Part shown: positions 26,379 through 37,600 of the stretch, piece after piece
Layout: each line of letters begins with the position of its first letter
Position numbering within the stretch: position 1 is the first letter of the stretch
Source: Litoditis marina
Lineage: Eukaryota > Nematoda > Chromadorea > Rhabditida > Rhabditidae
NCBI GenBank assembly: GCA_964036275.1
Contig: OZ038433.1
Coordinates: 18,544,257 to 18,608,256, forward strand
DNA length: 64,000 nucleotides
Direction of reading: 5' to 3'
Program-made: the position numbers and the translations under genes
The notes under the pieces: generated by a model
What the model was told of the DNA's origin: nothing
Databases searched by the model: none
Seen by the model: the letters and a program-made list of their open reading frames with translations, nothing else

Positions 26379-28656
26379 AAAATTCTGTAATTTGATTAGC
26401 ATCAATATGAATCAATGTATTATCATTTTTCTATCTTAACAAAATCACCATGATTTTCGGATAACCATTTCTCAGAGAAAACATGAATCCTCCTAAAACT
26501 GTTTCTATTCAAAATTTCATAGTGGAAAGAATTATAGTTCGAACACTTTTCCACCGTTCCACTCACTTCTAAAGTAGAATAAAATAGTTCGTTCATTAGA
26601 TTGAAGATAAATTTCATAGTGGAAAGAATTGTTCAGGCTTGTCTACCGATCGATGACTATAAAAGAAAAGTAAACTTCACAAACGATGATATTTATGGCA
26701 GCGGAGTGAGAGATGGTGAGTTGAAAAGAATAGTTGCCCACAATATGAGTTGAATAAAGAACTTTAAAATTAAGAAAATACGTAATAAATTAGCTTAAGA
26801 TGGAAGATTGAAGAAACCAATTCTATATTACATTAGTCTGTTATGTTCCTTTCAACAGTCTGTAGCTCACTGAAATGAATGTAATTACAACATTTCCTGT
26901 TTATTTTAGGGTCGGACGGTACGGTGGGATCGAAGGATGACGTGAAATTGGTGAATGTCCGTCTAGGTATATGACATGCTACATTTACTTTCACTTTTTA
27001 TCATTATCTCATATACTGAACTATATGCTTTGTTCCAAAATACAACTTGACATGATTTTCGGGAAGAGGGGAAGGGGGGTTTCATACCAACTTCTAAGCC
27101 TGCGTGTCCTCATGGATAAGGCGTCAATTTTCGACCGTGTGGGCTGATACTTTGGTCCGTCGATAGCTCAGTCGGTGGAGCGACGGATTGTTGAGTCGCA
27201 AATTCCTTAGGTCACTGGTTCGAATCCGGTTCGACGGTAATTTGCAAACATTGAAAAACAATGAACGGAGCTGCCGTGTATTCGGGTTCCTTTTCCCTAA
27301 CCAGGTCTTCACGGTAATTACTGCCCAATTTGCCCAATCGTGAATCACGGCGCTTTATGGATACGTCATGATGCCTTGTCGCACATTTGGTATCCTTTCC
27401 ACATGTTTTATGGGAAGAAAGTAGATATTTGTTGCACTTTAATCTTGATGCACATTTTCCTCATCACATTATTCCAGAAACCAAAATCAATATCCAAGTT
27501 TCAACCCGAAGAATTTAGGTAAACGAGACTCGTCTTATTTGGCAAACCTGGATAAAGAAGGAGTATTCAGAATTGATACTGGAAAAATGAGGGCAGTTTG
27601 TGATGTGAGTTGGCATTCGGGTATCAATGCTTGCAAATGGACAGTTTCAGGATGATAATTATGATAACAAATTTTATTATGTGTCGTTATTATCATTTCC
27701 AGGGTGACTTTGGCGGTGGCGCAACTTCGATTATAAACGGGCGACATGTGCTGGTGGGAATCGTTGCTCGAGGAAAAAACTGCGCCAGTCCGCGGGTTGG
27801 TGTTCTTTTATACCTTCTTTTCTCTTCCGCTTTCTTTTTCGTTTCTATATCTCTTCTCCCTTTTCTCCACATCTTCTCTTAATATATGGCGCTACGCTCT
27901 CTCTCTGTTTTTCACCTAATGTTTCTATCTCTTTCTCTTCCTTTCTCTCTCTCTCTCTATTCATCTATAAACACTGATGTAAAACCATATGATGTATATC
28001 CGCTATTTTAAAAATTGAGCTTGACTGTTTACAGCAGTTGGTTTAAACCGTAGAAATGTGATTAATGATACTGGCTCGCCCATGTGTGTAATCTTCATGA
28101 CCAGACACCGGTGAATTCCTTCCCGAACCGACTCTTCCCGAACCAAAACCGAACCGATACTTCCCGAACCAGTTGGTTCGTTCTAGAACCGAACCAAATT
28201 GAGGCCAACAAAATTGGAACCGAACCAATTCATGTAACGTGTGCTGAAATTGGTCGACTGCGTAACGTTTATTAGGGTTTGTTTCGGTTTCATGTCGATT
28301 TGAATACGCAAACGGTTCGGTTCCTTACCGAACCAACTGGTTCGGGAAGAATCGGTTCGGTTTTGGTTCGGGAAGAGTCGCTTCAGAAAGAAGATGCCCT
28401 AGACATACTGTCCCGCGGAGATAATATTTTTTGCTCCGATCAACATTGAAGATCTCAGAACAGTTGAGAAAACATTTAATGTAACGAAAGGTGAACTTTG
28501 TTACAAATTCTCACGAAATACGTTCAAATAAATAGGAAAATTCTATAATGAGTTCATTTGCCATTGCAGTTTGACACATACATCTCCTACACGGACGTAG
28601 TATGGAACATGTCGCCTATTTACGAAACTCTGTGGAGACTGGGCGTGGACCTGTGA
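22204..28656 (+). CDS. Catalytically dead trypsin-like serine protease homolog
   Basis: Ten exons in phase: 22204-22270, 22405-22445, 22569-22644, 23620-23683, 25649-25745, 26637-26715, 26910-26966, 27519-27604, 27703-27795 and 28570-28656; 248 residues. Exon 1 encodes a signal peptide, MLAAVVLFWLCATCVQVSA. RDTCGTSS and then FNKGG...PWSVRLY match the start of a trypsin domain, but the activation site IVGG has become FNKGG. CSGTLISRQHILTAASC carries Ser where catalytic His belongs (normally TAAHC). FDMVLLQLDRPL keeps the catalytic Asp. ACLPIDDY is the usual CLP segment, and RAVCD-GDFGGG has Phe in place of the catalytic Ser of GDSGG. Two of three triad residues are therefore lost, as in S1 pseudoproteases. 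Only about 18 residues separate the His and Asp positions, against about 44 in chymotrypsin, so an exon may be missing in the long intron 4. A secreted binding or regulatory role is inference. Confidence 0.85.
23220..23298. mobile_element. Half copy of MITE family 1
   Basis: The segment ending ggtctcagtggaaatgaagg matches the right end of the family with 'cattcccactgagac' termini, seen complete at 44622-44856. The left half is not present. Confidence 0.5.
24178..24433 (-). mobile_element. tRNA-like short repeat, copy 2
   Basis: Starts tatagggtgtgccaaattta, carries tcgccggcatcgaacctgcg (B box on the minus strand) and ends ttggcggcgactata. The middle part has extra sequence (about 24285-24372) compared with the other copies. 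It lies in intron 4 of the protease homolog. Confidence 0.8.
24568..24762 (-). mobile_element. tRNA-like short repeat, copy 3
   Basis: A nearly full copy: tatagggggtgcc start, a B box with one change on the minus strand (tcgctggaatcgaacg read on plus), the A box at ccactgcgcta, and an end in gctggcgacgattat. It lies only about 135 bp from copy 2, in the same orientation and the same intron. Confidence 0.85.
24931..24968. repeat. 38-bp perfect palindrome
   Basis: The arms gttataaagactgttatgt and its exact reverse complement meet with no spacer. It lies in intron 4 of the protease homolog. Confidence 0.9.
25963..26205. mobile_element. MITE family 1 copy
   Basis: Begins tatagttcgttttattccca with gtgagactcgttggcagt following, and ends with ggcatactgccaagtctcag, the inverted counterpart. 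A fragment with the same interior (gattttcggat...accatttctcagagaaaac) recurs at 26447-26520, so that intron holds a second partial copy. Confidence 0.75.
26317..26378. repeat. (TA)n-(TG)n microsatellite
   Basis: A run of at/ta dinucleotides with one interruption, followed by tgtgtg, in intron 5 of the protease homolog. Confidence 0.9.
27157..27237 (+). pseudogene. tRNA-like sequence, probably a tRNA pseudogene or SINE head
   Basis: The acceptor arms ccgtcga and tcgacgg pair perfectly, the D arm gctc/gagc pairs, and the T arm actgg/ccggt pairs around ttcgaat. The anticodon arm does not: of five pairs only three form (one a wobble), around a loop ttgttga. The 14-base variable region is too long for a tRNA that would read Asn codons with GUU. 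It lies in the same orientation inside intron 7 of the protease homolog. Most likely a decayed or tRNA-derived repeat rather than a working tRNA. Confidence 0.6.
27824..27960. repeat. Pyrimidine-rich (CT) tract
   Basis: A tctctc-rich run just downstream of exon 9 of the protease homolog. Similar tracts at 31482-31650, 39309-39450 and 42140-42216 also lie in introns or beside gene ends. Confidence 0.8.
28105..28390. mobile_element. Inverted-repeat element with ggttcggg motifs
   Basis: The left arm contains several cttcccgaacc and gaaccgaacc words; the right arm contains the mirror set ggttcggttttggttcggga. Arms of roughly 75 bp surround about 130 bp. It is in the last intron of the protease homolog. 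Confidence 0.65.
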
Positions 28657-29470
28657 AAGAATCAAACAAACGTCAAGATAATGATATTTTTCGAAAAATA
28701 TATATTATATTGAACAAGCGTTGAGATAAATAAATGAATTATAATGTTTCATGTTGGACGGTTCAACTTTCAATTTTGTATAGAAACAAGAGAAAATCAG
28801 GGAAACGAAAAAATTGGTTCTTGAGTCTAAAAATGGCAACTGGCGGATCGATTCAGAGAGTTTTTTCTCTAAACTAGGAAGTCGAATGAAAACCAATGAA
28901 GATGACAATTAAAATAAAGTTCGTTTTGTTTCTTTCTCTGTCTTTCTCCTTTCTTTCTCTCTTTTTGGGCACCAGAAACCCGCAACAAACCTACGAAATG
29001 AACGAAATAGATCTCATGTTCGAGATCTCGGGTTTTTGCTTAGTCAATCGTATTCTATCTATATTTTTTTATCCACTCCAAACATGTCTCATTCAATTTC
29101 GAGGTGTTTTTTCTGCACTCATTGACCAGCTTTGGGTAATTTTGTTTCGAGATGCTAGCGAATAGCGATATATTCGAGTAGAATTGACTACTCGTCAACT
29201 CAACTGATATGTAGTCGCTTCTCAAACCAAAGCAGAGAACTGATTGTTCCCTCAGTGAAGGAATTTAAAATTGGTTTGGGGATTGGTACTGACTGTCCGC
29301 TCAGCGAGGGACATTTCAAAGTGTGTGAATTTCTGTAGCGCTCGTGATCTCATATCGGTGTGTATTCGGAGCTGGGTCGATTCCGTAGTGAATCCTGAAG
29401 TTGTTCAGAGTCGAAATTTGAGTTGAAAGCTATGAAATCACTAGAGAGTGAGCATAGAGTCATGATTTAA
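28657..29470. other. Spacer between the protease homolog and the gag relic
   Basis: Contains the polyadenylation signal of the preceding gene and an A+T-rich stretch. An 89-codon open frame at 28896-29165 has a hydrophobic start, but this derives from a ctttct tract and is probably fortuitous. The 29163-29470 part could include a decayed LTR. Confidence 0.4.
28729..28734 (+). promoter_or_regulatory. Polyadenylation signal of the protease homolog
   Basis: An aataaa hexamer 73 bp after the stop codon at 28654-28656, a normal nematode distance. Confidence 0.55.
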
Positions 29471-31191
29471 AGTTCTATTGCACATGGTGAATATTCTGAT
29501 GATGTGAAAGATCAGAAAAGTATGTTGAATTCCTGTGAGTCACACCAAGAATTGATTGTTGTTCATGAGGAACAGGAACGGAGTTTGTTGGAAGCAATCT
29601 CGCGTGTCGAGAAAATTTGTTTTGATGTCGTACAAGAGAATGCGAATTCTAGCACATGTCCTGATGTGATGTACAGGGCTGTTCAGAAAGGTACTATCAG
29701 TGCATTACGCGTGGCCACTGACTACATTGAGAACACTAAGTCAGTTACAGGCATTATGAAGGACCTGTTTACTGAATGGAACTGCGGTTCTGTAAATGAA
29801 TTGAAGTGCTTGATGAAGGAAAAAGATAGGAAGTTTACGACAGACAACCCGCACGTTGATAGTTTTGGGCAACAATCAGTTTTTCCTCTTATGAATAATG
29901 TTGGCTCTTCTGATTCAGCACAACAACTGGTAGCAACTATGTGCGAAATGTTGAAAACGAGTGCTATACCTGAGGTACCGAACTACTCTGGAAAGGAAAG
30001 ATTATATGACGTTGTGAGACATATCAATATGGAGTATTCTCAAGTGATTTGGTCTGATTCCCACCGACGGGATATCCTCATATCTAAGTTGACTGGAGAG
30101 GCTCGCACACTGTTCGACTCAATGGGTGCAAGTCATGCGAGTGGTAGCTTTGCGGAGTTAGTTGAGTTTTTGCGCAACAGCAAAAATGTCGTGGGTGATC
30201 GAATGCGAGCTCTTGTTGAACTAACTAAACTGAAGAAAAAGAGTAACCAATCAGTTTCAGCGTTCTGTGTGATTTTGGAACAGTTGTCAAAAGAGGCGCA
30301 TGGGTCATCGAATCAAGATTTTGAACTTGCAACTTTTTTGTATACCAATCTGCGCATTGGGAAGATTCGTACCATATTCTTCTCAAAATGGAGAAACCCG
30401 AAGGAACAGTTTATGAATGTGTCAAATCTGTGGCTTTAAGATTGGAAAGAGCAAGAGCTCTCGCAGGAATGAAAGAAGTTGAGCCTGTCCAGTGTTCTCA
30501 AATTCAAGGCAAATACGCTCAATCCGTAGCGCAGGGCGGTTCTGAGAAAAATAACAGTCAATCTCTACGTATCATCACCTGTTTCTTCTGCGGTGAAACC
30601 GGGCATAAACAACAATACTGTCCTAGTAAGATGCATATATCTCAACGCAAGTATCGTGTTAATGAGCAAATGGTAAATACAGTGCGCACTGAACAGTTGC
30701 AGCAACGTCGTCAAGATGGTCAATGTGAGTCAGAGGCGCAGTATTCCATCGCTCAATGTCTTGGAACCCGTAAGACAGATCTTATAGGGAATGAAGAAGA
30801 ACTTCAAAATAAAGTTTATGGAATGAAGTTGAAGGCATGCATTCATACCGGGTCAGCTATTTCTATTCTGCCAGTGAGTATCTTACATAGAGCTGTGGGC
30901 GAAGGTATAGATATTGACAAAATGAGTTAAATATTCAATGACGGCGTGATGCCTACGGTATTCGACGCTAGCGGGAATGAAATGACTTTCCTGAAACTGA
31001 TTCAAACGGAAGTGATCATGGATGGATGCAGTAGAAACATAGCGCTGCACGTACAGAGAAGTGCAGGAGACACGATTCTGTTAGGAATGAATGCTCTCAA
31101 GACTTTCGGAATTACGTTGCAAAGATCAGGACATAGTGGAGCACTGATATCAACGGCGTCGGGTATGCCGATGCACATGTCACAAAGTTAA
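29471..31191 (+). mobile_element. Decayed gag-protease retroelement (LTR type), no pol
   Basis: An open frame at 29471-30439 (first ATG 29522) resembles a retrotransposon gag: PNYSGKERLYDVVRHIN followed by WSDSHRRDILISKLTGEART fits the capsid fold of LTR elements. The frame then shifts around 30388-30439. The shifted frame carries a CCHC zinc knuckle, CFFCGETGHKQQYC, and a retropepsin-like segment, CIHTGSAISILPVS, in which the catalytic DTG has become HTG. One in-frame TAA at 30928-30930 separates this from ILLGMNALKTFGI, the typical end of such proteases. No reverse transcriptase, RNase H or integrase follows, since the chemoreceptor gene starts at 31682. I found no clear LTRs. It is either a truncated element or a dead gag-pro gene. 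It is described as found; I propose no repair. Confidence 0.75.
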
Positions 31192-31481
31192 AAGGTTAAT
31201 AGAGTCAATACAGTTTCTAGCGCGCCGTGGAACAAGTTAATTGCTGTTCTCGACAGAACTAGCATTAATAATTTGGTAAATTTGCCACCAGTGTAATCCC
31301 TGATTTTTCAGCATCTACAGATGATGTCTAATTGATTAGGCTAAAGTTTGAACTGGTTGGACTGAGGGCGGGGCATACCGACTCACTTTTCCTCTCTCAC
31401 TCACTGAAATAATTGCCTCAGACACTATCAGAAAGTACAACAAGTTGTCGTTCCTTGACAGGAAGTTACATAGTGCATCTC

Positions 31482-31650
31482 TATTTCTCTCTCTCTCTAT
31501 CTCTCTTTTCACTTCTCTCTGTGTCTATCTCTCTTTCTCTCTCCTATCAATTTACGAAGTTGTCTCTTTTTCTTTTTCTTTTCCCTCTTTTTCTTCTTTC
31601 CACCCCTTTTCATTGTCTCTTCTCTTCTGAACCTGTTTCTCTCATACCTA
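31482..31650. repeat. Pyrimidine-rich (CT) tract upstream of the chemoreceptor gene
   Basis: Runs of ctctct and tttct end about 30 bp before the start codon at 31682. It could serve promoter or splice-acceptor functions but is not distinguishable from a simple repeat. Confidence 0.8.
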
Positions 31651-31681
31651 CACATAACTTTCTTCCCGATTCTATCTGAAG

Positions 31682-34600
31682 ATGTCCTCTTCTGCGTACG
31701 AAGTCGTCTTCTTCTGTCTTTTCTGTGTCTACGCAGTCATCGGAGTAGTCGGAATACTTGCCAACTTTGTCATGATCTACGTCACGATACGAAGTCGGTA
31801 GGTCAAAACTGCTTCAACGAGGCACGTTCTCGCCATCCCACCCCATCCTTCGTGTTCTCACACAAAATACTTCATATCCCGATCGGATACGAGTCTCGCT
31901 AAATGGTGCCAAAACTTAAATACGCTGGATGGGATATAGTTGCCGGGATTCGAGCACAAGCAGTCTGGTTTACTAGCAACATTGCAGTTTGCAAGCTCTT
32001 CTCTCGAGTTCTATTTCTCACAATTTTCGGAAAATGCGCTATTGTCTCCGACCGGCAACTAAAACAAACAGGGAAAAAAGCAAAAACTGCTTCATTTTTG
32101 ATCCTGTGAAGTTCGAAAGGTTGTTTTCAAGCTCCGCGTTTTTGAGATGACTCTAACAGTTAGTCTGGATGCAGAGTGAGGCCCAGCTCCTGGAAACTTG
32201 CTTGAAACCCCTTAGCACTATTCGTCGTGATTATGTGAGATACTGGGTAGCCGGTCTGGTTTCGAAAGTTGGTAAACAGAGCTGAGTTCCTTTTTTCGGT
32301 TCTTTTAATGGGTTTTGTGTTTGCAGCCGTCTCCGCTCCGCGTGTCATATTCTGATAGCCATCCTCTGTCTGTGTGATCTACTTCTCTCAACTTCTCCTG
32401 TTTTTCCCCTCTTTCTACCGAACGCCGCCACTGATCAAAGTACGTTCACAACCACATCAGACTACATTCTCACAGGTTTTACTGATAGGAAACTTACTAA
32501 CGCAGAGTCCGAATCATGCTTATGAGGGGTGGATGGGTATACTTTTTCTTGCACACGAGTAAAACGGAAGGGGGTGGTTGAACTACGAAGTATATGGGAA
32601 GGCACTTTTGGGTTAAAACTATTAGGCAGATTTTAGGTTCATGATCGGAAGATCAAACTCTCACGCATTACGAGAAAAACTCATTCATAGATAAATTACT
32701 TCATGTTTGTACCGTAATGTATGAGTATTGTGACAAATATTCGTACAAATATGAAATACCAGGTGTTCGTTCTCTCGAAAAAAGTTCTGGAGAAAACATT
32801 GATTCTTTGACACTCTAGAAATGACATATTTACCAGAGAAAGTGGCTCTATAGAGGCGCTATAGTAGAGAACAATGACTCTGAGGCTTAGCTTGATTGAA
32901 TACTCTACGTAAGAAGATATTTGATTCATCTGAACTGAAGATAATATATATATATATATATAGTTCGCACATTCTCTAACTGGACTTGAGCAGCTTGCCA
33001 ATGAAACTTCAAACCTACTTTTGAACATGTTGAAATACTTCAAAACAACAGACATTTATATAAAGGGTTATTCCCCTTCGTTATAATTCGTATTCACGGA
33101 AACTTTCAGTAAAATATATGTTTTCTCTAAATAACAGTTTTCCAAAGTTTTTGGCAAGCTGCCAACGAGTCCAGTTGGGAAATGTGAGCACTATACTAAG
33201 GTAGGAAAATACTGCTATTGATATAGGGCGTGCCAAACTCATAAAATGTGGTCTCTCGCCGGACTCGAACCTGCGAGCATAAAAATTGTAGGCCAGCCGG
33301 TAACCACTGCGCCCGAGAGCCGATAACCTAACAAGCTTAGGAGTGTGATACATCCGTACACAGCGGAAATTGAGATATACAGTGCCCTCCCACCTTTCCG
33401 TTGGCGACGACTATATGTGAGATGTGGGTCGCTTCAATTTTCCAGGGACCTGTTTCTTCGTGAAACTTCCCTCGCTGATCGGGAACATTCCTGCTAACTT
33501 GCTGGTTTTGTTCTTGGGTTTAGACAGACTGGCTTCCATTATCTATCCAACAAGGTATACTATCGGTTAATTGCACTGTCACGTGAAACACAGCAGAACT
33601 CAAAAACGTGCAGCGACAAAGTGCAGGATTCCTCGTTAGAATGCTAGCTTCACGTCACTATTTACTTCTAGTATGAGACACTGTTGAACCTCTGCCCCTA
33701 ATTATTTTTTTTCGTCGTTCGAATTACTGTCTACTGTGGGATTTACAGAGGATAAACAAGATATTAATTGATAAATGCTCAGAGTCAGAATAACTTTGAA
33801 AGTTCCCAGCTAAATAACTATATGATAAGTGGGTATCTTACCTTAGCTGCTCAATTTGAACCTTACGCTCAACTGATAGTCGAGTTCACATGAAGTTTAT
33901 TGAGCAGAATGTAGAGCTACTATGGAATTCGGTGACGGGTCGCCGGCGAGGTCGCCGGCGATGTCGCCGGAAGGGGTTGATGGCGAGTCGCCGCTTTTCG
34001 GGTCGCCGGCGAGGTCGCCGGCGAGTCGCCAATTACCAAATGTGATTCATTCGCTTTTTTAGGAATGATCTTTCTAAAACAGAAAATATTTTTCAAACGT
34101 AAATTAGCTTGTTAACGAGTCGAGAAACTATATTGCGTACTAATCAACTATACAATCATTTTCTTGTTTAATCATCCATCTGTCACTCTCCGGAATCGAA
34201 CCCACGACCTTCGGCGTAGGCGCGCACATCCCCTCGGCCATGCTGCTATGGTTTAAGAAGCGCAACGAAGAGCTTAGTATTGCGCACTCAGCGCATTCAA
34301 AAAAATGGCCGGAGTAACTAATGATTGCAAATAAACTGTAATGATTCTATTGCGAATTAAATTCGAGATTGTTGAAGAAGATCTCACAGTTTTTCGGTTA
34401 TATCACGATAGCAATAAACTGTCTTCAAAATAGTAATTCTTTTCCTAAAGTGATATGTTTTGGCCAAAATAGAGAGTATGTTTTGTAACAGATGTATGTT
34501 TTGTAACAGATGTATGTTTTGTAACAATATCAAATAGTACCTCTCTACTTGACTGTTGGTTTTTAGTGGATGTAAAGCTAAACAGCTGCTCTGATAAGTT

Positions 34601-37600
34601 CCAAACGCACTACACCGGCAGATCTCAAATGCGATCTCATAAGTTCTAGTCATAATTTGAGTGAGATGAAAGTTAGTAAACATTCTATTATTCAAATTAT
34701 GACATTATACTTGACTTGACTAAATTAAATAAATTATGACATTATACTTGACTTGACTAAATTATGACACAAATTATGACAGACGCATGGTTAGATCAAA
34801 ACTCCCTTTTAATCGTGCTCCAACTAACTAGCTATCGAGTCACGCTACTTGGCGAGTCGCCCGCGACAGTTTCCAAACTTCTTCTCAAAATCACTATTGA
34901 AAACGCACAAATCGCATCTTTCACTTTCGCACATGTTTATACCTCACACCAAACTGGAATAAAAATCTTGGTGTTACTAAAAGTTTCCAAGTTTGGCGAC
35001 TCGCCGGCGATATGAGGAACACATCGAAAATGGGTGGCGACTCGCCGACGACAAGCTCTGGTCATTGTCCACGGTTCATATGAGCTATACAGGAAAAATT
35101 CGTCTTCCGGTTACATTCTTGATAGCTGTTCAGTTTACCCACAAAATGCACTCAAACTTCTTCTGGGTGTTCTCGATGAAAAAATATTTTCTGGATTCGG
35201 CGACTTGCCGGCGACCCCAGGGACAATGCGAAATGTTTGGCGACTCGCCGGCGACAACTTGGGAGTTTTGATTCAAGTGGCGATCCGCCGGCGACCTCGA
35301 TGTGTCGCCGGCGACTCGCCGGCGGTATCCTGGCGACCCCTCCGTCCCGCCGGCGAGTCGCCGCCAAATTCCAGAGTACATCTAAAACGCATCGTACTGT
35401 ACATTAAAGGTACAACATTATACGTGATGAAATGAATGCTCGTTACATTTGTATGATTCTCGTTCTTCCTACCATATATACTATCGCCATCGTTGCCAGA
35501 AGCTATTCTGGCATCACAGAAAACGTGTGAGTTTCTCTGACCAGGATTTAATAATAATCTTTTACGGCAACTATTTCAGCCGTGTGTTACTTTATTCATA
35601 CAATTACAACATTGATCACATTGTAGTATCCGTAGAGAGAGGGGTCTGTAGAGAGAAACTAGGCATGGGTGAGCTCTATTACCAGCTCATGCGGTCCGCC
35701 ATGAAGATACCGCGCCGAGTGGGATCGAACCATGGTGTTTTGAGTGCTAGCGCGCACACAACCAGTCGACCACTCGATTTGATGAACCCAACGGTATATA
35801 GAGATGAATAAAATACTTGTTGTCCTGACTCCTAGCCAAATTGTATTATAACATAACCTATTCTTTACAAACCTATTCAATATTGGCCGTAGACTTGGCA
35901 ATGTCTAATAAACATGAATTAACTACACATAATCATAATATGAGAGGGTTAATTCTGGAAAAAAGTGGAAAGTCGCCAAAAACCCGAAAATGTACGTTTC
36001 ACACTAGTACCTTGAAGTTTCTAGCTCAATTCACAAAATAACTTTCGTCACTATCAAAGTGTTTTCTGTTTCGAAACTCGCGGACCAACACCGAACATGC
36101 CCTGTATATTACGAAATCGCGTTCAGTCGAAACAGTTGAAGTCTCTGAAGTTGAAAACCGAGTTGTTCACCCAGGTTCGCCCGCCAAATTGATGATCACT
36201 AGTTGATATCAAGTTGTGAAATCAAAGTTTGGTGTACAATTGTACACCAAGTTCTTGGTAAATTGTCTAAACCTTGATTTACAACTTGGGTTTTGGCGAA
36301 CCTTGGTAAACATCTCGGTTTTTAACTTGAGTACAGAACGGTTCGGCAATATACTGTAATCGAAACACCGAAAAGTCGATTTGCATTCCCACCATGCTGT
36401 ATTAACAGTAAAATACTGTAACACAACCAGGCATGTTCTGAGAAGTTGTAAATGGTTGAATGTTCGATCGATATTGGATATTGCAAACTAGAACTGAGAG
36501 TACGTATGCTATAAGATCCCGCCACCTTCATCCATCCTGCGTCTTCTCAAACACACGCTATTTCTCTACTCTTACATCCCGCCGGGATGTGAGAGACGAG
36601 AAATAGTGAGGCAGAGCTAGAGACGCAGGATGGGATGAGGGTACCGGGATCTTCTAGCATACGTACTCAGGAGAAGAATGTTTCAGAGGTCCGTGCTCTT
36701 TGATGTTTGCCGCCGGCGAAGAAATGTGGCATTTGATAACAAATATATCGATTATTCTATCGATTATTATCCTCATCATATATGCGTTTGCATACCGTGT
36801 ACTACGGAATAAAAACATAGGTGAATCTTCGGCTGTTCTTTGAGCTCAACTATCTAATACGTGAAACATGTTAAATTCACAGCTGAACTCAGTAAAGTGT
36901 AATGACAACGTGCACGATGCCTCATTAGAATGCTAACTTCAGACTTTAGGTGGCTATTCAATTTACCTCCAGTATATAGTGAGTGCCAAATTTATAAATT
37001 CCTGTCGCTCGCCGGAATCGAACCGGCGAGCAAAATATTCGCAGAAGGGCGCAAACCACTGCGCTATTAGAGCACATATCGGCAAACTTCGGAATCAAAG
37101 ACATATGTGCGTACACAGCGGAAAGTGAGATATACAGTACCCTCCCGCCTTTCCGTTGAGAACGACTACAGTTGGATTCGTTCTTACGTGGACTTCAATG
37201 GTATGGAGGCTTTCTGCTGGTTGTTCATTAATAAAGTGTAATTCCAAAACTGTAAAACTTTTTTTCAAGTACATATTCAAATTTACCCGTTTTCAGACGG
37301 AGCTCTCCGGAACGTCTTCAAATCGATAGCGATAACTATGTTGGTTCTGATATTCGGCCAGTTGTCCACCTTTGTCATAAGTTTCATAACCTTTCTCCTT
37401 CCTCTCTCAGCAAAAGCCAGAGCTTTGATCCAAGGATCGTCTGGCTTTTTCATTCTCTCCGGGGCTGCCAGCAATCTCTTCGTGTACTACGTCATCAGGT
37501 AAAGCTGTCACGTAAAGTTAGTATTCTATTGAGGTAGCATGCACTTTGTCATTGTACGTTTCTGAGTTCTCCTGTGTTTCACATGTTTTACAAGATGGTG

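Noticed and set aside
28896..29165. 89-codon open frame with a hydrophobic start
   Set aside because: The signal-like segment is encoded by a ctttct tract; nothing downstream resembles a mature protein and there are no partner exons.
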